Source: Candolleomyces eurysporus (Eukaryota; Basidiomycota; Agaricomycetes; Agaricales; Psathyrellaceae). From it: 41,275 nucleotides of DNA. The stretch lies in NCBI GenBank assembly GCA_027579435.1, contig JANBPK010000982.1:1-41275 (forward strand). Reading direction: 5' to 3'. Below, in pieces: positions 22,248 to 33,212 of the stretch (positions within the stretch are counted from its first letter, which is position 1; every line of letters begins with the position of its first letter). Under the pieces are notes generated by a model. The model saw only the letters and a program-made list of their open reading frames with translations, was not told where the DNA came from and searched no databases. The translations under genes and the position numbers were made by a program.

Positions 22248-22790
22248 CTAGTTTCTAACTTTGCAAACCAAGCCGCGCCGGAGCGCAAGTAATCGGTCGT
22301 GTTTAGTTTGCAGAACACGGATCGTTGCCTGGATCTCTTCAAGCTCTATATCCAGGCGTACGACCTCAGGGCTACAACTGTTGTCAAGAGCTCCAGCTTC
22401 CATACCATGGTCATTGACGAAAGGCGCAATATCTGGAACCTTCGTGCTGGCCGACAACATGGTGAAAGACGCTGGTCGTTTCAGTTTTTTGGGTGGTCTT
22501 GGTGAGGATGCAGGAGGGCCCAGGTTTACGCTAGTGTCCTCCAATCCATCTTGCTGAACGCGCTTTGCCCGTTTCAACTTGAATGGACGAGTAAACGGTG
22601 GTGGCAGCGCCAAATCGACAGGCAGAAGGACAGTGGGCTCGGTGGATGTTGGGAACGTCGGTGGGGGTGTTGACGAATTCTGTAACTCTATGGTAAGTGC
22701 CCCAAGCCCAAGCTCTGCAAATTCATGAATCTCAACAAACTTGCCATTTTGCCAGATTCTCGAGATCTCGCCGGAGGCGAATCCAACTCG
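22248..22790 (-). CDS. Small CACTA-internal protein with C-terminal coiled coil
   Basis: The open minus-strand frame reads GFASGEISRIWQNGKFVEIH, ELGLGALTIELQNSS, a Pro/Lys-rich middle (RPPKKLKRPASF), and a C-terminal helix LDIELEEIQATIRVLQTKHD ending at 22248. The 5' end is unclear: an in-frame TGA just before SRVGFASGE is either a mutation or lies in an intron, and upstream exons may reach about 22910. It sits between the transposase gene and the divergent accessory gene. The family is not recognised. It could be a separate protein or a 5' part of a larger one. Confidence 0.45.
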   Translation of the reverse strand, partial: RVGFASGEISRIWQNGKFVEIHEFAELGLGALTIELQNSSTPPPTFPTSTEPTVLLPVDLALPPPFTRPFKLKRAKRVQQDGLEDTSVNLGPPASSPRPPKKLKRPASFTMLSASTKVPDIAPFVNDHGMEAGALDNSCSPEVVRLDIELEEIQATIRVLQTKHDRLLALRRGLVCKVRN

Positions 22791-23048
22791 ACTTCAAGTG
22801 GGTCGGATGTCAAGCAAATATGAGGCGACTGCTGGCTGCAATCCATTGCAGATACGCTGCGAAGGTGAGTGCGTTCTGTATGAGAGTATAAATAACATGT
22901 GTGACGCAACACACTGTTGCTCTATTTTTAGGTCGACTGAAGTGCACGCCGCTCTCCTTCAACTGTTTGTCACCCGCCCGCCTCTTAGAATTGAACTTTC
23001 TCTACACATCTATCCTCTGAGTCCTTTCCCCTCATCTTTATCACATCT

Positions 23049-24551
23049 ATGGCACCACAAACAACCAACAAATCACGCGCAGCTCAACCCACTAAATCAG
23101 CGAAACGAAACCCTGGCTCGAGCAAGGCGAAACCCACTGCCAAACCCAAGCGAACTAGCCCCGCCGACATTTCGACCAACAACGATAACGCTATAAAGGA
23201 GAAATTAAATGGCTTGCTCCAAAAGAGTAACGGCAGGCTTTCATTGCTGTCTGGAGTAACGATAACTGATTCTATTGTAGAGCCTGCAGGCAGTGGCAGC
23301 CGCGCCACGACTTCGAAATCTTCCAAACCCTCTTCGCCACCTGGCGATTCTGAAAAGAGTTCGACCTCGCCAAGTTCACCGCCACCGAGTACAACGCCAC
23401 CCAGTTCTTCAGCGCCAAGCTCAGGCTCCGTCAACCATGATGAGCTGCAAGAGCTGAGAAATCGCCTTGCGCAGCTGGAGGCAATGCAGGGATCCGGTCA
23501 GCGCTCTGCAGGTGGTGAGTAGCAATAATTCAAGGGAATCCGTACTGATTATGATTGCATTTTAAGGCAAGGCTCACCGTGGTGCTCCAAAACCACGTGG
23601 TGAGGCCGGGCGCTCAGGCGATGGGAGTAAGCCAGGGTTTGTCACCAGGGACGCGATGAACGAAGTTACCCCCATCTCAGATGACCTATGGAGGGAACTC
23701 CACGTATGTCTCTATTTCGTATTGTATTATCGATCTGACGGTCACCATCTTTATGGGCAGCGAGTAGCACGAGAAGGGCTCTCAAAATATGACTTTGATG
23801 TTTCAATAACCTACCGAGATCAGGAACCACGCAAACGTTCTGCAATACAGGCGCACGTAAGAAGGTTTATTCAATTTTGACCCGTTGACTTGTAGCTAAT
23901 GATTCTTCCAAGATTGCGGTTCATTTCCCTGAGCTATTTGACCAGGGGTTGTTCCTTCGCAACTGGCCTCTCCACGAGCTAGCAATGTCGGTTTTTAACA
24001 ACAAGCGCAAGGAATTCAACCAAAGGCAAAAAGGCGGGCGTAAGAAGCGGTCCAAGAAGAGTCAGGGAAAGCAGAAGGCGAGAGATGACCCTTCTCTTAG
24101 TGACGAAGAGCCCGAGGCAGATGGTACCCCGCCTCCTGGTCTTATTGGCCCTTCTGGTGGCGATGACTTTGACGGCGAGGAGGACGAAGCTGGCAGCGAG
24201 GAGAGCATAGGTTGTACGCATGGAAAGGAGGATGGGGTCGGCAGTGATGATGAGGAGACGAATTGCGAGGGAGGCATTGAGGGTGACAATGGGATCGATA
24301 TCGATGATGCTGGCATTGTCGGCAGTGATGGCGATGACGGTGAAACCCTTGGGGATGCTATTCAACAATTCGAGCAGATGAAGGCCAGTTTCCTGTCGCG
24401 ATTCCCCCAGCTTCGCTCTCAGCTTGCTCCCAACTCCCCGGCTCAAGATGGGCTCAAGCGTAAAGCTGTGCCGTCCCCAAGCAACGCCAGTTCAACGTCC
24501 AACAAGAGGCCAAGGAAGTCGGCGATCGTGCTCAGTTCAGATGATGCATAA
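23049..24551 (+). CDS. CACTA accessory protein (possible TnpA-like DNA-binding factor)
   Basis: Four exons (23049-23514, 23567-23703, 23761-23856, 23913-24551) with GT-AG introns sum to 446 codons, about 445 aa, with no internal stop. The N-terminus is basic (MAPQTTNKSRAAQPTKSAKR), followed by a Ser/Pro linker and a predicted coiled coil (DELQELRNRLAQLEAMQ). The central part reads FVTRDAMNEVTPISDDLWRE and FPELFDQGLFLRNWPLHELA, then a Lys/Arg block (RQKGGRKKRSKKSQGKQK). The last third is very acidic, ending with KRPRKSAIVLSSDDA. It is transcribed away from the transposase, with the shared spacer as a likely bidirectional promoter. The TnpA comparison is by position and composition, not sequence match. 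It looks intact. Confidence 0.7.
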
Positions 24552-25177
24552 ATACCTGTATGGTCTTATCTTATCTTTTTGTGAATGGACCGCACATTAA
24601 CTCGTTGTTCAGCATCATCTTCTCGACATTCGACTCTGCTCACTTGTTTCCCTTCCTCCCTTCATTCATCAGTCCTCGACGCATTCTATCCTTAACATTC
24701 TTTTACCATCACTATTCCTACAGCCTACTTTCGATCTTCATTTCGTGTACGCAATTGCGTACTCAACCGCCCCTAGATTCATATACTAGATGTCTAATTG
24801 AATCCTATTTGATTTTATTTGAATATTTGTGAATTTCTGGTATTTATTACGGTCTATTCCCCTGGTAAAGCACAGTGAGTAGCAGTCGAAATATCCTGGT
24901 TTACCCGGGAGAATCGTCTGGATCTCCCATGAGGACAACCCTCCGGTTTTCAATGGATTACACGTTGAAACCCCCTGGAGATCCCGTCAGAAGGCGCCCA
25001 GGGGTTTTGGAAAAAAGTCCAGAGAAACGGCGGGGGGATCTCCTGGAATCTGCGTCATGGATAAGCCAGGAAATACCCTCGGGTACCCGGCAAAAACGCC
25101 TGGATATCCTGGGGGATTTTCCTGGAATGTCCGGGGGGTGGACCCTGGAGATTCCCCCGGCCTGGAATTCCCTAGTG
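24552..25177. other. CACTA right subterminal region
   Basis: AT-rich sequence from 24552 to about 24880 contains no gene. It is followed by a 290-bp stretch packed with cctgg, ccagg and ccccgg motifs up to the terminal tagtg at 25173-25177. This mirrors the left end at 18330-18560. A plus-strand open frame at 24875-25270 crosses the element boundary and is only an artefact of these motifs. Confidence 0.65.
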
Positions 25178-25368
25178 CATGTCCGTATAGAAATATTCAA
25201 GTTGTTCGGTATTAGCCCCACAGCGCTGCCGCAATGCACGGAGCAGCGTGCAGCTGGCACTGGGCGCTGACAGCTTGAAGTTCTGGATATATATCTCCAA
25301 TGTGCTACTCACGTCGGCATAATAGACTTTACCTCTTGATTTGCACTGAGGTCTTCCTGTCCATGAGG

Positions 25369-27154
25369 ATGACTACGGCGGAGGATGTCGCCTTCAGCAC
25401 ATTGGTGCATGGTTGTCAGGCCATGATGCGTGTTATTGTGAGTTCCTTGCTGGCTTATTGAGAGGCAAACTCACTTTCGAGCTTTCAGTATCTCGTATGA
25501 GTCTTCCCTGGCCTCGACCTGACTACCTACTGATCGCACCGGACAGGGCGTTGCCGGAGGGGCAGTGGTTGTATGTTTTTCTCCAATAAATCGAAATTTC
25601 GAATGACCACTCGACAGGAAACGGTGCTGACTACGCAAACTCTTAGATCATTGACTTCCTTCACACCTTCCCGGACGAGGTTCGCCTAATATGGCCCACT
25701 CCATTTAGTCTGCCAAAAGTTCTATTCTTTGTGGTACGCTATTATGCAGTGCTGCTCAACCCCTGGTTTGCTCTCGACTGTGAGTAGACTGCAATGTCGG
25801 TTGAGCGCCGGCTAAAATAGTGTTTCTACTTGCCTTGCCCCACTGGAATGTAGATGCAATACCGACGGATCGCTCCCCAGAGGACTGTCAATCAGCATTC
25901 TTTCGTGCCAGCAGTCAGTCCGTCTTTGTGATAGCTCCATGGCTCGCCCTCCGAACGAGCTGACTTGTCAAATGTCCTCAATAGTTTCGACAATCGTTGT
26001 CATCACATCATCGGAAGGTATGTAATCAGCGCCAATTCATTGCGCCTGCTTTATAATCATGCTATTTCAAAGCAATTCTATACCTTCGCCTGTATGCCTT
26101 CTCCGGAAGGGATAACCGACTGCTGGCGTTCTTGATGCTGCAGTTCCTAGTGAGTTCAATCATTTGCTTATTTTTAGCACACGGAATGCGATCGTTCATT
26201 GGCAGGCAATCACCGTTGGAGCTTGTGTATTTTTCGTCAAATTCTTCAGAAGTATGAAGTGTAAGTGCTCCGCGTAGACTATCTCTTGAATTCTTCTGAG
26301 AATGGGGCGAATCTTATTCGCACTAACATCCTGCATTTTTCAGACGTAAGATTCCCCGTGACCAACGTCGTGTGCATGCCTGTCGAGGCAGATACGAGAC
26401 TCCTTGGAGCTGTGTTTGGATGCTTCCTAGCTAGTGTCTCCGGTAAGATTTTCTGCGTTTGGATTCCTACAGATTTTTTTTTATTGGATCGCTTGTTTCT
26501 AGTTGCGATGATATGCATGCTTTATATACAGCTCCGCAAGTATAGAAACCTCAATAGCGCTTTAATGAAGGTTTGCTACCAGGACGGGGTGTTCTACTTC
26601 GTGTGCCTGTCTGGTAAGAGCAATAACTCATACCCTAAGCCTCTTGGTTCCATACTGATCAAATACCGTCTCTTCAGCTTTTGCAATTGCAAATCTAATC
26701 GTAAACATTGTATCGGAGGTATGTGAAAACGCCTTGAGTTCGATTCCGGATTTCACTGACTGAATTGCTCGCGTGAAGCCGGGATACAGATTTCTCTTGT
26801 CACAGTGCGTTCGACAAACGCTTACCTCCGGAAATTCATGGTCACCTACTCAACCATTGCTCTAGACCAGAAGCCAATCTTCATGCGATACTTTCCACTC
26901 GCATGCTTCTTCACCTTCGCGAGTGTGCTCAACGTGAGCAGCGTCATGGGCTCCACCGTAAAGATGCTTGGACCGTGACTGGCATCGACTATTTTACGAA
27001 ACACGACCATACATTTAGAACAAGGAGGGAGGGCTCCCCTCTCCGGTTCGCAGAATTTCAAATGCAAGATACTCATCAAATCAGCATCAAGACAGGCAGT
27101 ACTCACCATCTACCTTTCGAAATGAGCGAGAATAGCATATATACCCCTATGTAG
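25369..27154 (+). CDS. DUF6533-like membrane protein, copy 1
   Basis: About a dozen short exons read as one membrane protein: MTTAEDVAFSTLVHGCQAMM, a proposed 6-nt exon (25489-25494, YL), a 24-nt exon (25547-25570, GVAGGAVV), then DFLHTFPDEVRLIWPTPFS with KVLFFVVRYYAVLLNP (25647-25779). Next come SPEDCQSAFFRAS, ILYLRLYAFSGRDNRLLAF, AITVGACVFFVKFFR, MPVEADTRLLGAVFGCFLAS, YQDGVFYFVCLS with FAIANLIVNIV, and a C-terminal part containing LHAILSTRMLLHLRE. The PDEVRLIW and YQDGVFYF blocks are characteristic of DUF6533 basidiomycete membrane proteins, whose function is unknown. The last exon ends at 27154 with a hydrophilic tail. The ATG at 25369 is the one conserved in both copies. The exon joins agree in phase but are inferred. 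Confidence 0.7.
25489..25494 (+). other. Candidate 6-nt microexon (copy 1)
   Basis: TATCTC is flanked by ctttcag and gtatga, between introns of 51 and 52 nt. Including it keeps phase 0 and gives RVIYLGVAGG, which fits the family's first membrane helix. The identical arrangement occurs at 31559-31564. Confidence 0.5.
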
Positions 27155-27480
27155 GACATCTCTTGAATAGCACGTACAGATTGGGTGAGAGTGTCCGCAA
27201 ATGACAATCGAGGGCGGTTGGCTGATTCCTGGCTGATTCACTTTGCCCGAACACCGGTGGCTGCTGTGATGCCGTCAACGTGGCCACAAGCCTTGGCTTC
27301 TAGTTGAGCTTCAGCCCCCTCCATGGTCTCACCCCCACCCAGTACATCGGCTTAGCTCGTCGCCCTTCTCGGCAAGTTCACCATTTGGTGTACGCACTTT
27401 ATTCTCAATAAATTTACACGTAGCTTTGAAATTTGACTGACAAACAAGTTTTGTTGACCTATCATAGAAATAATTAGAAG

Positions 27481-28910
27481 CTAGAGCCTAGACCTCAATG
27501 TCTCTTCCTGCTTAGTGTCATTCAATTTTTGCGCCAAAGCCCATCCCCTCAATGCCTCCACTAAACGTTTAATCTGCTCCTCACTATTCCCTGCGTGTAT
27601 AACAACCCTAAGACGCTCCTTTCCTCTGGGAACAGCTGGGGGCGCTAAAGCCCTTGCTGCGTAGCCCTTCTTGTTCAAGTGGTTTTGCAGTGCGACGACA
27701 TCTGATGAGAATATGGCGAAGATCGGTGAGATGAGGCCGCGAGAATTGAGGTTCTTGGTGTCGGGGTTGAGCAGGGATAATACGGATTTGGGGATGTCAC
27801 CAGTTGATTGAGTGAAGTGCGACATGAAGAAGTGGGAGAGGTGCATCACGATTTCCCGGAGCTGGTTGGAAACATATAAGGTGGGGAAGATCTGAAAATT
27901 AGTACGATGGGGATGCTGAGGTATTGCGGTATACGCACGCGATCGGCTTCTGCTGATTTGAGCATGTCAAAGCAGAATTTCATACCAATTATATCAACAT
28001 GGGCAGCTGCAGAGGTGAACATCCAGGAAACCGAGTGGTTGGAGAGGTATTCATAAATGATTGCATTCGTCGTTATAGCACCTACACCGACGCACCGATG
28101 AGTTTCTACAAATCTCCCTGAAAATATGGCCGACTCACCTCCAATAGAATTGAGTGTCTTTGTGAAAGTCATCACGACCGTATGAACTCGTTTCTCCAGA
28201 CCCCAAGCTCGGACTAGACCCTTTCCCTCGGGACCGTAGAGCCCAATCGAATGAGCTTCATCAACGACGACATGGGCCGACTCCCTGGGTACCAATCTTT
28301 CAACAATCTCCAAAATCCCATGCAACGGCCCGAAATCCCCATCCATCGAATATACAGATTCAACCACCACAAATAGCGTAGCCTTCCCCTCCTGAATCTT
28401 GGGCCAAAGATTTACAATATAATTGATTTTGGCCTCCAAATCAACGAGGGAGTTGTGCTGAAACGCAAGTGTCCCGCCGAGTTTGGCGCGATTGAGACGG
28501 ATGCCATCGTGTACGGACGCATGAATGTACTCGTCAAACAGAATGACATCCCCTGCTTGGGGTACGCACCCAAAGAAAGTGACGTTCGCTGTATACCCCG
28601 AAACATATACCATCGTCCTTTCGACGCTTAGTTCCTCTGCAAAGTATTTCTCCAGACCGATGTGGTTGGCAGTAGATCCAGTTAGTGCGCGTGAGCCTGT
28701 AGATCCTAAGAGAAGAGGCTCTGAAGCGAGGGCGTTGAGGAATTTTTGGCGCAGGTGTGGATGGAGGGAGAGGGAGAGGTAATCTCCGGAGAAGAAGTCT
28801 CCTGCATTGTCGGAGTGGATTATGTCGGCGTCCCAGCGGGGCTGGTTACGTCTCTTGCGATCGTCGAGCTTGGAGATTAATGAGCACTCGAGGGCAGATG
28901 AAGTAGCCAT
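27481..28910 (-). CDS. Alpha-oxoamine-synthase-type PLP enzyme (AONS/ALAS/KBL family), copy 1
   Basis: Three exons (28910-28139, 28081-27939, 27891-27481) sum to 442 codons, about 441 aa, a normal length for the family. Motifs include DYLSLSLHPHLRQKF, GSTGSRALTGST, VYVSGYTANVTFFGC, DEYIHASVHDG, VVVESVYSMDGDFGPL, VVDEAHSIGLYGPEGKGLV and TFTKTLNSIGG. In these, DEAH carries the PLP-binding Asp and His, and TFTK the Schiff-base Lys. The C-terminal domain holds SPIFAIFSSDVVALQNHL and ERLRVVIHAGNSEEQIKRL. Such enzymes condense an amino acid with an acyl-CoA or acyl carrier; the substrate cannot be read from sequence, though 8-amino-7-oxononanoate synthase is the nearest guess. It is convergent with the DUF6533 gene, 326 bp away. 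The ATG at 28910 matches the start of copy 2; an upstream in-frame extension is not conserved. Confidence 0.85.
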
Positions 28911-31438
28911 GAGCTTGTGTTGGATGTGAGTGTTCGGAAAGTGGTAGGACGGGTGAAGTAGATTCAGACTGCATGTTTCGAGCGTATAAATAGCTTCAGA
29001 TCGACTCGGATTAGGCGTGTGCATTCACAGCTACATGGCACGATTCTGAAAGTCCGAAGTGAACGCTGTGGGTGCTCGAATAGGAGGCAGAGATGAGGTG
29101 TTCGAAACAAATCAGACGCAAAATGAATAGAAGATGTCCGAGGTGTGTGTCCCCTGCAGGTGCTTTCAACCAAATGAGCAAATCAAGGTGCCTAGCACGG
29201 GATGAACAGAATGAAGAGACTCATAGAGCCAATCCCGACAAGGATCTCCAGTATGTCCGGCGACGAAATTCGTATTCCAATTGCCGCACCCAATAGCGGT
29301 GTAGTATACGTTTTATTACTTCCATTCTGAATGTATAATATAAATGGGTTCTGAAGCCGGTTTCAGACTGACTGAATAGAGAGATACGGCAGGACCTAGA
29401 ATACACGTCCGTATAGCTTTCCTCGACAGGGAACTGAATTCCTGAGGGTGAATATGTAGGATCGCGACTCGCCTTGCCGCAGAAATAGCGAAAAAGAGGA
29501 GTGTGTAACTGAACAATAATAGGTGTACAAAAAACGTAATGTTGACCCGCAGGAAGGAAGAGGCAGGCCCAAGGGTCTTCACCTAATCCACATCCGCGCT
29601 TTGAAATGCAATGATGATTCTTGACCGATGCCCCCACGGTGGGCGTCCACGGCCCACTTGGCAGCACCTTTGAAGGCAACAGTCATGTCGTGAGTAAATG
29701 CTTGGAATTATAATGCCTAGAACTGCGCAGCAGTGAGCTTCTGCTAGTATCAACGAAAAATAGCAAACTCACTCCCGACAAACTTAGGTGGCACCGGCTC
29801 CTCCGAACGCAAAAAATCCGTCCTCGACCTCAAATTTGCAAGGGACGCGGGCCTCTTCAAGCTTTTTGGAGGCGTAGGCGGCAGGACCTACGTCAATGGC
29901 GATGCAAGGTACCTTTATACTAATCGACCTCGGCGGAGGAGCAGTATGACGAGTACTCAGACCATCTAGTGCTGTATTTGTTGTGGCATGCTTCGAACGA
30001 GATTCCGGTGCGTGGGTCGTTCCAGTAGCGGCAGCGACAGGGCTCAGGCCACTGCTCTTGTTGGCATCCCCAAACGGCATTGTCCTCTTCTTCACCACAT
30101 TTAAATTTGCCGCAGGTCTCAACGATGGTGCCGCCACTGACCGTCAATTTTCCAGTCGGAGACTTGGTTGCCACATCCCTTCACGTGCTGCTGCTCACTC
30201 CCTCACTAAACTTCCGGTCCCTATCCTCCGAATTTAGCCACTGGCAACGCTCGCGCGATAGAAGATAGTTACGTTCGGGATCCAAAAGATGGCGACCCAT
30301 ATCTTGAACCGGTCGCGGGTAGCACTGATTGAACAGACGACGGATTATGTAACGGTGGCAGTGCCACATATACTACTAGGGGCTAGCAGGCGCCAGCGAC
30401 AAGAGACTTGCATCCTTTCCCCTCCAGTGCCTGATTGGCCTAGTCCGTTCTCGTCGTGCTGATTGCTCAATATTCTTACGTACCTCCGCTTAAGGGTAAG
30501 GTACGTCTATTCGTTGACAGGACGTGTCATCCAGCACTCTCTCCCTTTTTATCTAGGAATAACTCGGCGAATAGTGCTTTTATGAATCGAATTTTGTCTA
30601 AGCAACTGTGCCGCTAGTGTTCGAGGGCAACTGTTCAATCTCTATGCTCTCAAGCTATCTTGCTGTGTATACTACCCGGGCCCTCGACAAGAGCGTCCTC
30701 ACTCACTTTTGGCGACTGCCTTCGAATCACTCGTTGGGAATTTGGAATTTGGCGGCGCGACACTCCTTCTTAGAGCTTCCGGGATCTTGTAGGTAAGGTA
30801 GCCAAGGCGAGATCTGCCAATGAGTCCTGAGAGAAGAAACAAGAATATTCTTGCGCTGATGAGGGTCAGCAGCCAAGAACCCCGGACGGCGAGCTGGAGC
30901 CGCGAGGGAATGCCAGCTATTCTGCCACACTTGAGAGTCCATGAGCACTGCATTTCTCAGGGACACTGGCTGAGGTATTGAAACGATGCTTCTGAAGGTA
31001 GTTTCGCTGCGGGACAACCTCACAAGTAGCTGATAAGAATCATCGCAGCGCAAAACTAATTTTTGACGGTAGCGCTTTCCCCTCACTTCGTAATTGGTCC
31101 AGGTCAGGTTCAGGTTTACCCCAACGCTCCACGCTGCCGTTGGAAATTTCGGGTCGGCACAGCTAAGTGGCTGGAAAGGTGTATGTCGTCAGTTTGGTGA
31201 TTAATTAACCCCGCGTAGCCTGGGGTACGGTATCCAAAGTTCTTTGTGATTGTCCGTATGGAAGGATTGAGCTGTCCGATATCAGCCAAGGAGCGCTGCC
31301 GCTATGTACGGAGCAACGTGCAGCTGGCACTGGGCGCTGACAGCTAGAAGCTCTGGGTATATATCTCCACTGTGCTACTCACGTCACCCTGATAGGATTT
31401 GCCTCTTGATTTGCCCCGAGATCTTCCTGTCTGTGAGG
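28911..31438. other. Spacer between the duplication copies
   Basis: A tataaata-type sequence at 28985-28992, about 75 bp upstream of the PLP gene, has an equivalent in copy 2 at 35352-35359. About 560 bp (29030-29595) have no counterpart in copy 2; after that, 29595-29790 again resembles 35390-35640. A minus-strand frame at 30137-29784 (starting MAAPSLRPAANLNVV, later KLEEARVPCKFEVEDGFFAF) looks mildly protein-like. It could be an exon of an unrecognised gene continuing into 29700-29600 (MTVAFKGAAKWAVDAHRGG). A minus-strand frame at 31086-30727 has no features. No firm gene is called. Confidence 0.4.
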
Positions 31439-33212
31439 ATGAGTACGACGGAGGACGTCGCCTTCAGCACATTGGTACATGGGTATCGGGCCATGATGCA
31501 CGTTATTGTGAGTTACTTGCTAACTTGTTGAGAGGCAAACCTACTTTCGAGCTTTCAGTATCTCGTATGAGTCTTCCCTGGCCTCGATCTGACTACCCGC
31601 TGATTGCACTGGAAAGGCCGTTGCCGGAGGGGCAGTGGTTGTAAGTTTTTCTCTGATAAATCGAAATTTCGAATGTCCACTCCACGGGAAAGGGTGCTGA
31701 CTACGCAAACTATTAGATCGTTGACTTCTTTCACACCTTCCCCGACGAGGTTCGCCTCATTTGGCCCACTCCATTTAGTCTGCCCAAAGTTCTATTCTTT
31801 GTGGTACGCTATTATGCAGTGCTGCTCAACCCCTTCTTTGCTCTCAGCTGTGAGTAGTCCGCAATATCGGTTGAGCGCCGGCTGAAATAGTGTTTCTACT
31901 TGCCTTGCCCCACTGCAATGTAGATGGAATACCGACCGATCGCTCCCCAGAGGACTGTAAATCAGCATTCTTTCGTGCCAGCGGTTAGTCCGATCTTGTA
32001 ATAGCTCACAACTCGCCCTCCAAACGAGCTGACTTGCCAAATGTCCTTAAGTCTCGACAATTATTATTATCACATCATCAGAAGGTGTGCAATTGGCGCC
32101 AATTCATTGTCCCTGCCTTATAATAATGCAATTTCAAAGCAATCCTATACCTTCGCCTGTACGCCTTCTCTGGGAGGGATAACCGGCTGCTGGCGGTCAT
32201 GATGTCGCAGTTTCTAGTGAGTTCAATCATTTTCTTAGGTTTAGAATACGGGTCGAGATCGTTAATTGGCAGGCAATCACCATTGGAGCTTGCATATTTT
32301 TCGTCAAATTCTTCAGAAGCATGAAATGTAAGTGCTCTACGCAGGCTATCCATTGAATTCCTTTGGGATCGGGGAAATCTAAGTAGCACTGACGTCCTTC
32401 ATTTCTCAGACGAACGATTCCCCGTGACCAACGTCGTGTGTATGCCTGTCGAGGCGGATACGAGACTCCTTGGAGCTGTGTTTGGATGCTTCTTAGCTAG
32501 TGTCTCTGGTAGGACTTTCTGCGTCGGGATTTCTATGGATTTCATTGAACGGCTTGTTTCCAGTTGCGATGATAAGCATGCTTTATATCCAGCTCCGCCA
32601 GTATGGAAACCTCAATAGCGCGTTAATGAAGGTTTTCTACCAGGACGGGGTGTTCTATTTCGTGTGCCTATCTGGTGCGATGAGTTACTCGTACTTTCTT
32701 TGTTCCATAATACTCATAAACAACTGCCCCTTCAGCTATTGCAATTGCAAATCTCATCGTAAACGTTGTGTCGGACGTATGTAAAAACGCTTTGAGTCCA
32801 ATCCAGATTTTCACTGACTCGATTGCTCGCACGAAGCCTGGATACAGATTTCTCTTATCACAGTACGTTCTATAAATGCTTACCGCCTAAAACCCAGGGT
32901 TGCCTACTCAACCATTGCTCTAGACCAGAAGCTAATCTTCATGCAATCCTCTCCACTCGCATGCTTCTGCACCTTCGCAAATCTGCTCAACGGGAGCAGC
33001 GTTATGGGCTTCGCCGTCACGAGGACGCTTGGACTGTGACTGGCATTGACTATTTTACGAAACACGACCATACGGTTAGAACAAGGCGGGAAGGCTCCCC
33101 TCTCCGGTTTGCAGAATACCAAGTTGATACTCATCAAATCGACATCAAAGCAGACACCATTCACCATCTACCCTTCGACATGAGTAAGGATACTACACAT
33201 ACCCTGGCGTAG
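31439..33212 (+). CDS. DUF6533-like membrane protein, copy 2
   Basis: This paralogue of the 25369 gene has the same exon plan: MSTTEDVAFSTLVHGYRAMM (31439-31507), the 6-nt exon at 31559-31564, the 24-nt exon at 31617-31640 (AVAGGAVV), then DFFHTFPDEVRLIWPTPFS. Further blocks are ILYLRLYAFSGRDNRLLAV, MPVEADTRLLGAVFGCFLAS, YQDGVFYFVCLS and LHAILSTRMLLHLRK, and the frame ends at 33212. No disabling change was seen in the exons checked. The conserved exon phases in two diverged copies support the model. Function is unknown; the family consists of multi-helix membrane proteins. It is convergent with the PLP-enzyme gene copy 2. Confidence 0.7.
31559..31564 (+). other. Candidate 6-nt microexon (copy 2)
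   Basis: TATCTC lies between ctttcag and gtatga, the same as at 25489-25494. It restores HVIYLAVAGG in frame. Confidence 0.5.

Larger units (their letters stand above)
18330..25177. mobile_element. CACTA (EnSpm/CMC) DNA transposon, 6,848 bp
   Basis: The left end reads CACTATGGAACC and the right end, inverted, reads CACTAGGGAATT. The similarity continues through a shared CCGGGGGAA block about 20 bp in. Both subterminal regions (about 18340-18560 and 24890-25170) are dense in CCTGG/CCAGG and CCCGGG-type motifs, as expected for transposase binding sites of CACTA elements. Three genes lie between: a Tnp2-type transposase and a small coiled-coil protein on the minus strand, and a divergent plus-strand protein. 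The 3-bp flanks (ggt and cat) do not match, so no target duplication was found. Confidence 0.8.
25178..29030. repeat. Segmental duplication, copy 1
   Basis: The segment contains a DUF6533-like gene and a convergent PLP-enzyme gene in the same order and orientation as 31250-35390. Coding exons align throughout, and intron positions and several intron lengths are the same. Homology starts right at the CACTA right end (tgtccgtat in both copies). Upstream of the PLP gene it resumes at about 29595 after a segment absent from copy 2. Confidence 0.85.

Noticed and set aside
23979..24446. Minus-strand 155-aa open frame
   Set aside because: It is antisense to the last exon of the CACTA accessory gene, which has a full phase-consistent exon model.
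29221..29679. 152-aa minus-strand open frame in the copy-1 insertion
   Set aside because: It spans the boundary of the extra segment and is not conserved in copy 2; no family features.
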